DNA of 64,000 bases from Terriglobia bacterium (GCA_020072815.1 JAIQGE010000012.1:124001-188000); one strand, 5' to 3'. Positions 8,415-16,194 are shown, counted from the stretch's first letter. A program made the numbers and translations. The notes: generated by a model not told the origin, from the sequence alone.

Positions 8415-9266
8415 TTATTTTCCGGGGATGACCGGGGAGGGGTAGGGGATCGCCAACGTCGCCAACGACCAACGCAGCATTTGCGATCCGTCTGGCGCGA
8501 AGAGATAGAGAGAACATGACGTCGGGTAGGTTGAGCTGGTCAGGTTGAGACTGACGCGCTGTCCGGCGGTGGCGTCGAAGAGCAACAGCCCGATCTTGCC
8601 AGCCGGGAGCGCTACGGTCTGGTTCGAGCCGAAGGCACTGCGGCCCGTATACGCGACGTCCGTTATGACGTGAGCCAGAAACGGAACGAACAAATCCTGG
8701 CTGCTAACCGCTATTCCTGCTGGAGTCACAACCGTTACCCGGCCTGAGGTGAACACAGGCGGAGCTGTTGTGGCTATAGAGGTTGGCGTAGCCGACGCGG
8801 GGAGGGCCGCTGACACGTTAACTCTGATCCGGTCGTTCAGGAGATTCGGATCGAAATTTGTTCCATTAATTGTCACGGCTGTGCCGGGCATGGCAATGAC
8901 AGGCGCAAAGCCAGATATCGCCGGCGGTCCGGCCGGAGCAACCACGGTGAAGTTGGACGCGGTGGTGGCTGAACCCGCTGGCGATGTCACAGAGATGGGC
9001 CCGGTAGTGGCTCCATTCGGAACTGTTACTACCAGTTGGTTGGATGAGGCTGAGATTATCGCGGCCGTGGCGCCGTTAAACTGCACGGAATTCTGATTGA
9101 GATTCGCGCTGAAGCCAGTGCGACGGCTCGTTAGTCGGCAATCTACTTCTTCGTCTGATTGACCAGGGGCATTGTCTCGAACCTTAGTACCCAGTTGTTC
9201 AGGTCCGGTGTGCGCGCCTTGCAGCGAGTGACAATCGGATCCGTGTGCGGCGTGAAATTGGACCAT
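8415..9266 (-). CDS. IPT/TIG-domain protein fragment, probably broken at its 5' end
   Basis: Two Ig-like IPT/TIG units can be read: GFSANLNQNSVQFNGATAA to ASNFTVVAP, and PPAISGFAPVIAMPGTAV, ITINGTNF-like, to VTVVTPAGIAVSSQDLF. A beta-rich segment with TAGQRVSLNLTSSTYP follows. The latter part resembles the region found before or beside acidobacterial Rhs proteins. TIG homology starts in mid-domain at about 9125; the first ~45 codons up to 9266 do not look like protein, and there is no signal peptide. The gene therefore seems to have lost its N-terminus, and its C-terminus may also be cut (it ends PSPVIPGK). It may once have been the N-terminal half or companion of the rhs gene downstream. Confidence 0.6.
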   Translation of the reverse strand: MVQFHAAHGSDCHSLQGAHTGPEQLGTKVRDNAPGQSDEEVDCRLTSRRTGFSANLNQNSVQFNGATAAIISASSNQLVVTVPNGATTGPISVTSPAGSATTASNFTVVAPAGPPAISGFAPVIAMPGTAVTINGTNFDPNLLNDRIRVNVSAALPASATPTSIATTAPPVFTSGRVTVVTPAGIAVSSQDLFVPFLAHVITDVAYTGRSAFGSNQTVALPAGKIGLLLFDATAGQRVSLNLTSSTYPTSCSLYLFAPDGSQMLRWSLATLAIPYPSPVIPGK

Positions 9267-9405
9267 TTCCCAACACCTGCGCTTGACACAATGGGCCTCT
9301 GGCCGCAGAACGCCGAAGCACTCGAAGGCGGCTGCGCGATGCGTTTACAGAACCAAAGTCGGATTTGGACCCCCGACATCCGCAGGGTGTGTTATGTTTG
9401 AATTG

Positions 9406-9445
9406 AGGTGGTTACCACCTTCCCCTCTTTCAGGTCTTCTGACCT
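9406..9445. promoter_or_regulatory. Two adjacent palindromes upstream of the small conserved gene
   Basis: AGGTGGT-T-ACCACCT (9406-9420) is a perfect palindrome with 7-bp arms, and AGGTC-TTCT-GACCT (9432-9445) follows 11 bases later. Both use AGGT/ACCT arms. They lie 60-100 bp before the ATG at 9505, a plausible operator position. Function is inferred only. Confidence 0.4.
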
Positions 9446-9504
9446 AAGCCAGTCCATCTGAAGTTTTTCCTCATCTTAGGTTGCTTTCGAAGAGCGGTGT
9501 ATCC

Positions 9505-9687
9505 ATGCCTTTTGACGCGATCCTGACTGAAATTGAGCAGATCCATGGCGCCAGCACGCGCCTTGAAGACCTGGCGGAGCTGCATCCGCCGGTCTCAGAA
9601 GCGCTCGTAGCCATCGCCAGAAGCCTTCGCAACACCGCCACGATATTGGCGGTGCTGGTGGCCACCAAAGGCCCCAGGCGGGTCTGA
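9505..9687 (+). CDS. Conserved small hypothetical protein
   Basis: A 60-residue protein begins at ATG 9505 (MPFDAILTEIEQI); an in-frame TTG at 9481 is less likely. The sequence has an amphipathic helical pattern (ASTRLEDLAELHPPVSEAL, then IARSLRNTATILAVLVATK) and no signal peptide. From memory it resembles short acidobacterial proteins of the same length with a conserved HPPVSEAL-like core; this was not checked. It converges on the response-regulator gene, 41 bp away. Function unknown; a helical partner or regulator protein is possible. Confidence 0.65.
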   Translation: MPFDAILTEIEQIHGASTRLEDLAELHPPVSEALVAIARSLRNTATILAVLVATKGPRRV

Positions 9688-9728
9688 ATACGGCAACAAG
9701 TTGTCTGGGATGTGGACTGGAGAAGTGA

Positions 9729-10454
9729 CTACTCGAGCGACTCGCGTTTCATCAACGGCTCGACTTCGTGATTGATTTCAAATTTCACGGGCATGCGGCA
9801 GGACTGGCAAGTAGTTTGGTGGATTCCGCCATCCAAGCTCATCGCCGCAAGCTTGTTGGGACGCAAGCATCTGGGGCAGGTGAGTATCAGGTATCCTGCG
9901 CTGTCTCGCGGCACGTAGAGTGGAGCAATGTCCCTTTTCTCTCTTTGGGACCTGATAGGCGAAGCCGCCAGAAGCCTCTTGACCTGCTGGAAAAGCTCTT
10001 TGACTGTGAATTGCCCTTTGGACAGGAATGCGTCGGACAGGCTCCCAACTTTCCCGGGTGAATATGCTGCACTCATCGCTATGGTTGCGATGTGAGGAAA
10101 CCGCGTCCGTACGATCGCCAGAAATTCGAATCCACTCATGCGCGGCATATTCAGATCAGAAATAATCAAATCGGGCAACGACTTGCTGAGGGCCTCTAAG
10201 CCATTCAGCCCGTCTGCCGCGGTAAGAACTTCATAACCTTCACGTTCTAAAATGAGCTTTGTGGTCTCGCACACGGCCGGTTCGTCATCCACCACCAGAA
10301 TGCGATAGCCGAACCGGGGCACACTGGATGCCGCAACCAGCGCATTTTCGAATCCAGACGTTGTCTCTTCCACCGCAGCCTTGTCCGTGGTTTGCTGAAT
10401 GTCCAGCTCTGGCGAAGCGCTTTCATCCCAATTTTCTTTTGGACTGAGAGGCAT
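9729..10454 (-). CDS. Response regulator (CheY-like receiver) with C-terminal zinc ribbon
   Basis: A 241-residue protein. After a ~45-residue variable N-terminus comes a receiver domain (about 50-165) with the acidic pair in VVDDEPA (D56/D57), the predicted phosphoacceptor D100 in LIISDLNMP, the MSAAY switch region and the SKG lysine. There is no DNA-binding or enzymatic output domain. Instead the C-terminus (about 185-225) has two CxxC knuckles, C193-C196 (TCPRC) and C216-C219 (CQSC), which suggest a zinc ribbon. No partner kinase is adjacent. Output probably works through protein-protein contact; target unknown. The Crp/Fnr gene lies upstream on the same strand, 243 bp away. Confidence 0.85.
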   Translation of the reverse strand: MPLSPKENWDESASPELDIQQTTDKAAVEETTSGFENALVAASSVPRFGYRILVVDDEPAVCETTKLILEREGYEVLTAADGLNGLEALSKSLPDLIISDLNMPRMSGFEFLAIVRTRFPHIATIAMSAAYSPGKVGSLSDAFLSKGQFTVKELFQQVKRLLAASPIRSQREKRDIAPLYVPRDSAGYLILTCPRCLRPNKLAAMSLDGGIHQTTCQSCRMPVKFEINHEVEPLMKRESLE

Positions 10455-10697
10455 GGGGTACTCCTTTTTGTTAGAACTTTGTTGACACTCGAATCTTAGC
10501 CAGCCTGAAGCGCTTGAATCTGCCCACTAGTGCACATTGAGTATGAATACCTGCTCAGGACGCGATCGAAATCGCGCATATAAAAAGCAGGAACGTCTGG
10601 GCGGGGCGGTAGCTGGAACGTCGTCCCAGTAAAAGCCGCAGGTTGCGGTCCTGATTCTTTCCACCTGCATGCATCGCGAATAGCAGCGACACGGGAA

Positions 10698-11375
10698 CTA
10701 GTCGTGGAGAACCACGTTGAGCAGCGAGCTGTGGACTTGCAACCCGCCTTCTTCACCGCTGGCGTAGTCAATGAAGCCCAGTTTTCTAAACCGGTTCATG
10801 AAGAAGCATACGCGCGATCGAGTGGTGCCGACCATCTCTGCCAGCGTTTCCTGGCTGATCTTGGGGACCACGGTCTCGGGTATTCCTTCTTTGCCGAAGT
10901 GAGCGAGTAAGAGAAGAATACGGGCCAGCCGTTTTTCGCTGGAATTAAACAACTGGTCAACCAGGTCTTCTTCATACCGTATGTTGCGCGCCAGCAAATA
11001 CGCAACGAACATATCGGATAAGTCGTGTTCGCGATGAAGCGCGGCCATCATTGGCTTCTTCTTAATCTGCAGGACCTCGCAATCCGTCATGGCCATCGCA
11101 GATCCCATGCGAATGACCTGGCCTGCCAGAGCGCCTTCCCCGAAAAAATCCCCTTCATTCAAAATGCCGATGGTCGCTTCCTTGCCGCCTGTTGATACCA
11201 CGGTCAGCCGGACTTTGCCTTTTTGGACATAGAAGATAGCGTCCGCCTCGTCGCCTTGTGTGAAGATCGCCTGTTTCTTCTGAAAAGGCGAGATTCTCTT
11301 GCCCTCGCCGATCGTTGCCAGAAATCCGTCAAGATTGAACCCACGCGTCGCGCCAATTGCTCTAACAGCAGTCAT
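10698..11375 (-). CDS. Crp/Fnr-family transcriptional regulator, copy 1
   Basis: A 225-residue protein with an N-terminal cyclic-nucleotide-binding-like beta-roll (about 25-125: FTQGDEADAIFYVQKGKVRL, FFGEGAL), a dimer helix, and a C-terminal winged helix (ISQETLAEMVGTTRSRVCFF). The FNR cysteine cluster is absent at the N-terminus, so it is not an Fe-S oxygen sensor. FFGEGAL lacks the full cAMP-contact FGExxL-x6-RS pattern, so the ligand is unknown. It is highly similar to the product of 56093-56770, ending in the same VHSSLLNVVLHD. Upstream lies an array of hairpins (11439-11525) that may affect its leader. Family certain, regulon unknown. Confidence 0.9.
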   Translation of the reverse strand: MTAVRAIGATRGFNLDGFLATIGEGKRISPFQKKQAIFTQGDEADAIFYVQKGKVRLTVVSTGGKEATIGILNEGDFFGEGALAGQVIRMGSAMAMTDCEVLQIKKKPMMAALHREHDLSDMFVAYLLARNIRYEEDLVDQLFNSSEKRLARILLLLAHFGKEGIPETVVPKISQETLAEMVGTTRSRVCFFMNRFRKLGFIDYASGEEGGLQVHSSLLNVVLHD

Positions 11376-11438
11376 GATCCCACTATTTCTTTAGCGTACC
11401 GGTTCGTTGCAAACACCATATTTGCCCCATTTTCCCTT

Positions 11439-11525
11439 GGAAGCCTGGCTTCCCTGCGGAGAGCCAGTCTCCGCCTGCAAAGGGGCTACGCGCCCCTTGG
11501 ATACAACCGGCGCTGTATGGCGCCG
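11439..11525. repeat. Array of four consecutive short hairpins
   Basis: Four perfect inverted repeats follow one another: GGAAG/CTTCC (11439-11453), GCGGAGA/TCTCCGC (11456-11474), AAGGGGC/GCCCCTT (11480-11498) and CGGCGC/GCGCCG (11508-11525). Loops are 5-6 bases. The array sits 64 bp upstream of the Crp/Fnr start, so it could lie in that gene's leader. It could equally be a structured RNA or a REP-like element. No coding potential. Confidence 0.65.
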
Positions 11526-11581
11526 ACTGTTCAAGAGTAAATCCCGTCTCTGCCGGGTGCCATCAGTACAGGATGATTGTT

Positions 11582-11625
11582 TTGTAGGACGGCGCCTGAA
11601 TGGCTTGTAGGTGTTTGTCCTACAA
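11582..11625. repeat. Inverted repeat TTGTAGGAC ... GTCCTACAA
   Basis: Perfect 9-bp arms (11582-11590 and 11617-11625) are separated by 26 bases, with an extra CTTGTAGG half-motif in the loop. It lies between the hairpin array and the insertion element. No function assigned. Confidence 0.5.
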
Positions 11626-11773
11626 CGCTGAGCTGGACGGATCAGTTCCGCTGCGCTTCGCGAGCCAACAAACGACGACCGTTACCCATTAACTAAATCG
11701 CCATCAATCATCTGATAAACCCACACCCCACCCTCCCCCTCCCTGCTCCGTTGCGAACAAAGGGACTTATCTC

Positions 11774-11796
11774 GGCAATAATATACTTGCCTGACA
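11774..11796. repeat. Left terminal inverted repeat of the IS1595-family element
   Basis: Inverted partner of 13873-13895 with one mismatch. The outer base pairs are GGC. The 8 bases outside (CTTATCTC) are repeated beyond the right end. Confidence 0.93.
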
Positions 11797-11823
11797 AAAC
11801 GGTTCTATGCTCCACTTGATGCT

Positions 11824-12609
11824 ATGCGAAAGTGCGCATTCTGCCCTTCCACTAAGTTGACCCGCGAGCATATTTTTGGCGATTGGATTAACAGAATCAT
11901 TCCGCCAACTCCTACAACTAACCGGAGAAGAACTTCACCCGATGGCCCAATGAAAGAATGGACAACGTTCGGGGTTAACTACACAGCCAAAGTCGCTTGC
12001 GCTAAATGCAACAACGGATGGATGAGCGCGTTTGAGCACAATGAGGCTAAGCCAACACTCACTGACATGATTCGATACGGAGGAGCTATCTCGCTTCTCC
12101 CGAGGGGCATTGCTTCAATTGCAGCTTTTGGATTCAAAATGGCAGCGATCGCCAACTACACGGGTTATCAGAATCAACCCTATTTCAGCGAAGCAGATCG
12201 TTACGGTTTTGCAAAGACTCTGAAGGTGCCAGACGGCGTTCAAATGTGGCTTTTTGCTCTTAACACTCCCGGCAGGCTAACCGCGAAAGTGAATGGCTAT
12301 TTAGGGCGCTTGCCAGCGGAAGTCATCCAACGTTTCGATATGTACATGGGTACATTCGCTATCGGGTACTTCGGTATCCAAGTGGTTGCTTCGCGATGGA
12401 GCAATCCCCACCTCTCCGCTGTCCTCGGGAGGTTTCCAGGACTCGCGGAGGGAAACCACTGGCGGGGTGCCACTGTCAAACTGTGGCCCAGCGATGGAAC
12501 GCCAGTCCTTTGGCCGCCGCAACTCTATATCGGCAGCAATGACATCGATGAGTTCTCCACACGATGGCGTGAGGTTTCCATGCCCAAGGAATGGGTTTCT
12601 AAGCGTTGA
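11824..12609 (+). CDS. HNH-like zinc-motif protein, passenger of the IS element
   Basis: A 261-residue protein. The N-terminus has the layout of an HNH/McrA-type metal-binding site: C4-x2-C7, then REHIF with H16, then C59-x2-C62 followed by NNGWMS. Many HNH endonucleases carry two zinc knuckles around a central histidine. The remaining ~190 residues have no motif I recognise. The start follows the left inverted repeat by 27 bp, so the gene belongs to the element. It may help transposition, act as a homing-like nuclease or protect the host; all are inference. The final catalytic H/N after the second knuckle is not clear, so activity is uncertain. Confidence 0.7.
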   Translation: MRKCAFCPSTKLTREHIFGDWINRIIPPTPTTNRRRTSPDGPMKEWTTFGVNYTAKVACAKCNNGWMSAFEHNEAKPTLTDMIRYGGAISLLPRGIASIAAFGFKMAAIANYTGYQNQPYFSEADRYGFAKTLKVPDGVQMWLFALNTPGRLTAKVNGYLGRLPAEVIQRFDMYMGTFAIGYFGIQVVASRWSNPHLSAVLGRFPGLAEGNHWRGATVKLWPSDGTPVLWPPQLYIGSNDIDEFSTRWREVSMPKEWVSKR

Positions 12610-12653
12610 CATATTGTGCCTTTCTGTTTTTTGAACCGTGCTAGGATAAAGCA

Positions 12654-12839
12654 ATGAGCAGCACCAAAAGAAATGAGATGCACGAGGGGCCAGAGGCTTA
12701 CGCGAGATTCCGCAACGCAATGAAGCAAATCATTTCCGTTCCTAAATCAGCGATTTTGCCAGAGAAAAACAAGAAATCAAAGCGGGCTAAGACTTCGCCC
12801 GCCTCCCACGCTTCCCGCGACCGGGCATCCAAAACTTAG
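12654..12839 (+). CDS. Small basic protein, IS passenger
   Basis: 61 residues, beginning MSSTKRNEMHEGPEAYARF and continuing RNAMKQIISVPKSAI, with a Lys/Arg/Ser-rich tail. It starts 44 bp after the HNH-like gene and its last four bases overlap the 3' end of the convergent transposase gene. The central F-x2-AM-x3-ISVPK pattern resembles small proteins found across many bacteria, but I cannot name a family. It could be an antitoxin-like or DNA-binding partner of the HNH-like protein. Confidence 0.5.
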   Translation: MSSTKRNEMHEGPEAYARFRNAMKQIISVPKSAILPEKNKKSKRAKTSPASHASRDRASKT

Positions 12840-13846
12840 AACGCCTGACTGCGGCCATCTGCGGTTTTTCCTGTGAGTTCTTGATAGGTCAAACGCTTAC
12901 CCACGATCTGAGACATTGCAAGGGTAAAGCGATCTGAGTCATTCAGCGGGTTGTCTTTCGTCGCCCGATTGTTAAAACGGAATGTTTGCTCATCCGCGTA
13001 ACGATCAAGATGGAACGGCTCGACCGCGACGTAAGTCCCGCGCAAAGTGCGCTTGAACAACGACCAGAAGTTTTCAATCCCGTTTGTGTGAACCTGCCCT
13101 TGCACGTAAGACTCTACATGATTGATTACGTCATGCGCGAATTTGTCAGCTAGCGCGTAGCGGTAAGTTGGAAAATCATCGGTAATGACGTGCGCTCCCG
13201 CTTCGATGTTCCCAAGGATTTTCTCTTGCAACGTGGCACGTTTTACGTTGGGAATGACCATCGCCCGAACCTGTCTCATGTTCCGGTCAAGCATTCCCAT
13301 AACAATAGTTTTTCCCGGTGCGCGGTGATTCTTCTCGCGGTCATTGCCAGCAATGGACAGAATCCGCGCTCTGCGGTCTTTGTGCATCCTGCGCGGGTCA
13401 GGGCCGACAAAGGTTTCATCTGCTTCGACCGGGCCACCCTCAGAGCCGAGTTTCATCAGCGAGTTATTCTTCATTGCCAGCCGAATGCGATGCGCCATGA
13501 ACCATGCCGATTTCTGCGTCACGCCCAGGTCGCGGTGAATCTCGTAAGAGCTGATTCCGTTCTTGCAGTTGACCATGAGCCAGACAGCAACAAGCCACTT
13601 CTCAAGAGGAATCGGAGAATCTTCAAAGATCGTTCCAACCTTGAGTGAGAATTTTTGTTTCTCGTGCTTCTGGTAGCACTTGAAGACCTTGGCATTCGGA
13701 AGCCATTGGACTTCCTCAGAGCCGCACCGTGGGCATTTCACTTTGCCATCGGGCCAGCGAAGCTCTACCATGAAGCGATGGCAGTTTTCGTACTCTGAGA
13801 AGTGGGCGATTGCTTGCTGAAGCGTTTCCGGCTCTCTTGATTTCAT
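12836..13846 (-). CDS. IS1595-family transposase (ISXO2-like DDE domain)
   Basis: 336 residues, intact. The N-terminal zinc ribbon (C38-x2-C41 in KCPRCGS, then C57) is followed by a helix-turn-helix segment near 97-118. The catalytic core has its first acidic residue in VEADETF (D143/E144), a second in VITDDF (D223/D224), and the HTNGIENFW box (E258) at the third position. This order and spacing are those of the ISXO2-like DDE transposase domain. It catalyses cut-and-paste or replicative movement of the element at 11774-13895. The ATG lies 27 bp inside the right inverted repeat. The promoter probably overlaps that end. Nothing is missing, so the element may be active. Confidence 0.95.
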   Translation of the reverse strand: MKSREPETLQQAIAHFSEYENCHRFMVELRWPDGKVKCPRCGSEEVQWLPNAKVFKCYQKHEKQKFSLKVGTIFEDSPIPLEKWLVAVWLMVNCKNGISSYEIHRDLGVTQKSAWFMAHRIRLAMKNNSLMKLGSEGGPVEADETFVGPDPRRMHKDRRARILSIAGNDREKNHRAPGKTIVMGMLDRNMRQVRAMVIPNVKRATLQEKILGNIEAGAHVITDDFPTYRYALADKFAHDVINHVESYVQGQVHTNGIENFWSLFKRTLRGTYVAVEPFHLDRYADEQTFRFNNRATKDNPLNDSDRFTLAMSQIVGKRLTYQELTGKTADGRSQAF

Positions 13847-13872
13847 ACCGAAACTTTAGCAAATTTACCCCC

Positions 13873-13895
13873 TGTCAGTCAAGTATATTATTGCC
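13873..13895. repeat. Right terminal inverted repeat of the IS1595-family element
   Basis: Pairs with 11774-11796. The sequence immediately outside is CTTATCTC (13896-13903), the second half of the target-site duplication. Confidence 0.93.
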
Positions 13896-13903
13896 CTTAT
13901 CTC

Positions 13904-14332
13904 ATTCGACCCAACGGTCACCCAACTGTTAACCAGCAAGTAAATTTACCGTCTAACCTACTGATAATATGTGCTTTACTGTGTTGCTCCTGGCCAAAGA
14001 CCACAGACCAAAAGCCGGCTTATTGTCAAAGGCCGTCTTACATCCCGCCTCGGCGGAATGAGTGGCCTTCTTGTCTTCCATCGGCCCTGATTGAGTGAAG
14101 TATTTTACCTCTTTTTATTCGCTATGTCGAGTGCGAAGAAGTACATGTATCCCGTCGCCTTCGGACCCATGGCTCACGTCGCCAACTAGAATGGGGGCAG
14201 CTTGGAGGACTGAGGTAGTTTGGAGTACTGAAGCATTTTTTTGGAGCACTGAGGTAGCTTGGAGCACCTGAGGCTGTTTCGGTACGAGAACGTGGCACGA
14301 GATGCTGCGCACCGCGAACCCCGAGAACGGTC
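13904..14332. other. Intergenic region between the IS element and the NarL-type gene
   Basis: No gene supported. The only structure seen is the 18-bp tandem repeat at 14202-14276 and a short GC-rich inverted stretch near 14048-14061. Confidence 0.5.
14202..14276. repeat. Four tandem ~18-bp units (TTGGAGNACTGAGGTAGY)
   Basis: Units start at 14202, 14220, 14241 and 14259, with lengths 18, 21, 18 and 18. All begin TTGGAG. The second carries a T-run expansion. A minisatellite just downstream of the response-regulator stop; no spacer diversity, so not CRISPR. Confidence 0.75.
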
Positions 14333-14965
14333 TCAGATCACCAATTTGTTTTGGATCGCGTATCGGGTAATTTCGGCGTTGTTCTTAACGTCCAGTTTTT
14401 GCAGGATCCGCGTGCGATAGGTGCTGACCGTCTTTGCGCTAAGCGACAGCTCTCCGGAGATTTCCGTCACCGTTTTGCCTGCAGCGATGCGGCACATGAC
14501 TTCATACTCGCGGTCGGAAAGTGTCTCATGCGGGGTGCGCGTGAAATCGTGACCTACCGTCTGGGCCAGTTTTTCGGCCAGCCCGGGACTTACGTACCGT
14601 CCCCCGGCCAGAATCTTGCGGACCGCATTCACCAACTCCTCAGGAGCGCTTTCCTTTGTCATGTAACCCTGAGCCCCCGCCTTCAGCACACGAACGGCAA
14701 ATTGATCTTCAGAGTAGACACTCAGGACCAGAATCGGGAGCTTGGGCCACGCGATCCTCACTTCCTTGAGAAGGTCCAGGCCGTTCTTGCCCGGCAGAGT
14801 TATGTCGAGCAGTAGCATGTCCCAGTCCTTTTTCTGAAGCTGTTCGATCGCCTGACGGGCATCGGCGGCTTCGCCAAACGCGGCCCCGTGGAATTCATCG
14901 GCGAGCAGGTCCTTCAAACCACGCCGGAGAATCGCGTGGTCGTCAACAATGAGGACTCGCATCAT
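14333..14965 (-). CDS. NarL/FixJ-family response regulator
   Basis: A 210-residue protein with a receiver domain (about 3-120) and a C-terminal LuxR-type helix-turn-helix (about 145-205: LSDREYEVMCRIAAGKTVTE, LSLSAKTVSTYRTRIL). The acidic pair is in VDDH (D8/D9) and the predicted phosphoacceptor is D54 in LLLDITLPG. The gene overlaps the end of the histidine kinase gene by four bases, so the two form a translationally coupled two-component pair. They sit at the 3' end of the KaiC/KaiB operon, which suggests that KaiC-KaiB state feeds into this output. Target genes unknown. Confidence 0.93.
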   Translation of the reverse strand: MMRVLIVDDHAILRRGLKDLLADEFHGAAFGEAADARQAIEQLQKKDWDMLLLDITLPGKNGLDLLKEVRIAWPKLPILVLSVYSEDQFAVRVLKAGAQGYMTKESAPEELVNAVRKILAGGRYVSPGLAEKLAQTVGHDFTRTPHETLSDREYEVMCRIAAGKTVTEISGELSLSAKTVSTYRTRILQKLDVKNNAEITRYAIQNKLVI

Positions 14966-16194
14966 GCCGTCGCCCCGCGTTTCTTCACGGACAGGAGCGG
15001 AATCCAGACGTTCACGCTGGCCCCTTTTCCCGGAGCACTGGAGACTTCCACCTTGCCGCCCAGCATCGCCGCGCGTTCCCGCATGCCAACCAGACCCAGG
15101 GATTTCGACGCGGAAGCGGCCGCTGGATCGAAGCCCCGTCCGTTATCGCGGACTGTCAGGACCAGATGGCCGCGACGTTTCCGTTTGACCACTTGGACCC
15201 GCGTGGCCCCGGCGTGCCGTGCGACATTGGTCAGAGTCTCCTGCAGAATACGAAACACGGTGGTAGAAACGTCCGGTGCAAAGACCTCCCGGGTAAGCAG
15301 AATGAGTGTGGACTGGATTCCGGTTCGGGCCTGAAAGTCATGGACCTGCCATTCCATGGCGGCCGCCAAACCCATATCCAGAATGCCCGGCCGTAGCTCC
15401 GTGGAGATTTTGCGAACAGATTTGATGAGGTTGTCCGCCAGTTGCAGAGTGGAGCGGATCCTGCTGAGCGTCGGGATGTCGAGCGAAGACATGCGGCTCG
15501 CAATCCAGGAGAGGTCGATTTTGACCGCAGTCAACGACTGGCCCAGTTCATCGTGGATTTCGCGGGCGATCCTGGTCCGCTCCTCCTCGCGGACCGAGAG
15601 CAAATGCGCCGCAAGAACCCGCAATTGCCTGTTGGACGTACGCAGTTCCTGCTCCGCGCGGTGCACTTCGGAGAGGTCCATGGCGATCATGCAGACAGTT
15701 CGCGTGCCTCCCTGGCGGAGAGGATTCAAGGAGAGGCGGACCGGCAAACGGGCCCCATCCTGCGACTGCAAATGGATCTCCCCCCGGCAGGGCTTTTGGC
15801 CCGCGGAACGCAGTAAGGCGTTGAACCTGGCAAGGTCGTCGGGCCAAACCACGCCCTCCATGGAAGAACCGATGACACTCTGGAGTTCGCTGCCCAGCAA
15901 CTGGGCAAACCGGTTGTTGCAGTGCAACACGGTGTGGTCACTGCTTAGGACGGCGGCGCCCTCGTTCATCCGCTCCACGAAAACCCGGTAGATATGATCG
16001 GCCCCTTCGAGCGTGAACACCTTTTCCCCGCCGGGGCCCTCCACAACAATGGCATCCACTTCGCCGGAACGAATGGCGTGGAGGGTGGTCTCGGCTTCGT
16101 GCAAGCGTACGAGCAGCTCCCGGCGCGACAGCCCTGCGGGTTTTTGCGAAGCGCCGTTTTTCTTGCTCTTCGCCAACTTCTTTCCACCTTCCAT
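14962..16194 (-). CDS. PAS-domain sensor histidine kinase (HisKA_3 type)
   Basis: 410 residues, no transmembrane segment, so cytoplasmic. A Lys-rich N-terminus is followed by a PAS region (about 60-180, MNEGAAVLSSDHTVLHCN), then the dimerisation/phosphoacceptor helix with H214 in AREIHDELGQSL. A HATPase domain with the N box near LTNVARHAGA and the G box in DNGRGFDP closes the protein. This is the NarX/DegS-like subclass that pairs with NarL-type regulators, in agreement with the coupled gene 14333-14965. The gene starts six bases after the stop of the upstream KaiB-like gene. Its soluble location and company suggest it senses an internal signal, perhaps KaiC or KaiB; that is inference. Confidence 0.93.
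   Translation of the reverse strand: MEGGKKLAKSKKNGASQKPAGLSRRELLVRLHEAETTLHAIRSGEVDAIVVEGPGGEKVFTLEGADHIYRVFVERMNEGAAVLSSDHTVLHCNNRFAQLLGSELQSVIGSSMEGVVWPDDLARFNALLRSAGQKPCRGEIHLQSQDGARLPVRLSLNPLRQGGTRTVCMIAMDLSEVHRAEQELRTSNRQLRVLAAHLLSVREEERTRIAREIHDELGQSLTAVKIDLSWIASRMSSLDIPTLSRIRSTLQLADNLIKSVRKISTELRPGILDMGLAAAMEWQVHDFQARTGIQSTLILLTREVFAPDVSTTVFRILQETLTNVARHAGATRVQVVKRKRRGHLVLTVRDNGRGFDPAAASASKSLGLVGMRERAAMLGGKVEVSSAPGKGASVNVWIPLLSVKKRGATA

Larger units (their letters stand above)
11774..13895. mobile_element. IS1595-family insertion sequence, complete, with two passenger genes
   Basis: The element is 2122 bp. Its ends are 23-bp inverted repeats (11774-11796 and 13873-13895) that match at 22 of 23 positions; both begin GGCAATAATATACTTG from the outside. 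It is flanked by a perfect 8-bp direct repeat, CTTATCTC, at 11766-11773 and 13896-13903. An 8-bp target duplication is the known habit of IS1595-family elements, and the transposase at 12836-13846 belongs to that family. Two further genes (11824-12609 and 12654-12839) lie between the ends, oriented toward the transposase. Insertion was into the intergenic space between the Crp/Fnr and NarL genes, so nothing coding was disrupted. Intact ends and an intact transposase suggest recent arrival. Confidence 0.93.

Noticed and set aside
9143-9379. 78-codon minus-strand frame between the TIG fragment and the small conserved gene
   Set aside because: Some stretches look protein-like, but there is no ribosome site or recognisable motif and it overlaps the broken start of the TIG gene. 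It may be part of an old remnant.
14202-14276. Possible CRISPR array
   Set aside because: Units are contiguous with no spacers and no cas genes are in the window.
14115-14312. Minus-strand frame of 65 codons with VLQ repeats
   Set aside because: It is a translation of the 18-bp tandem repeat and has no ribosome site or plausible protein features.
15356-15991. 211-codon plus-strand frame inside the histidine kinase gene
   Set aside because: Antisense shadow of a well-supported kinase; Arg/Ser-rich with no motif.
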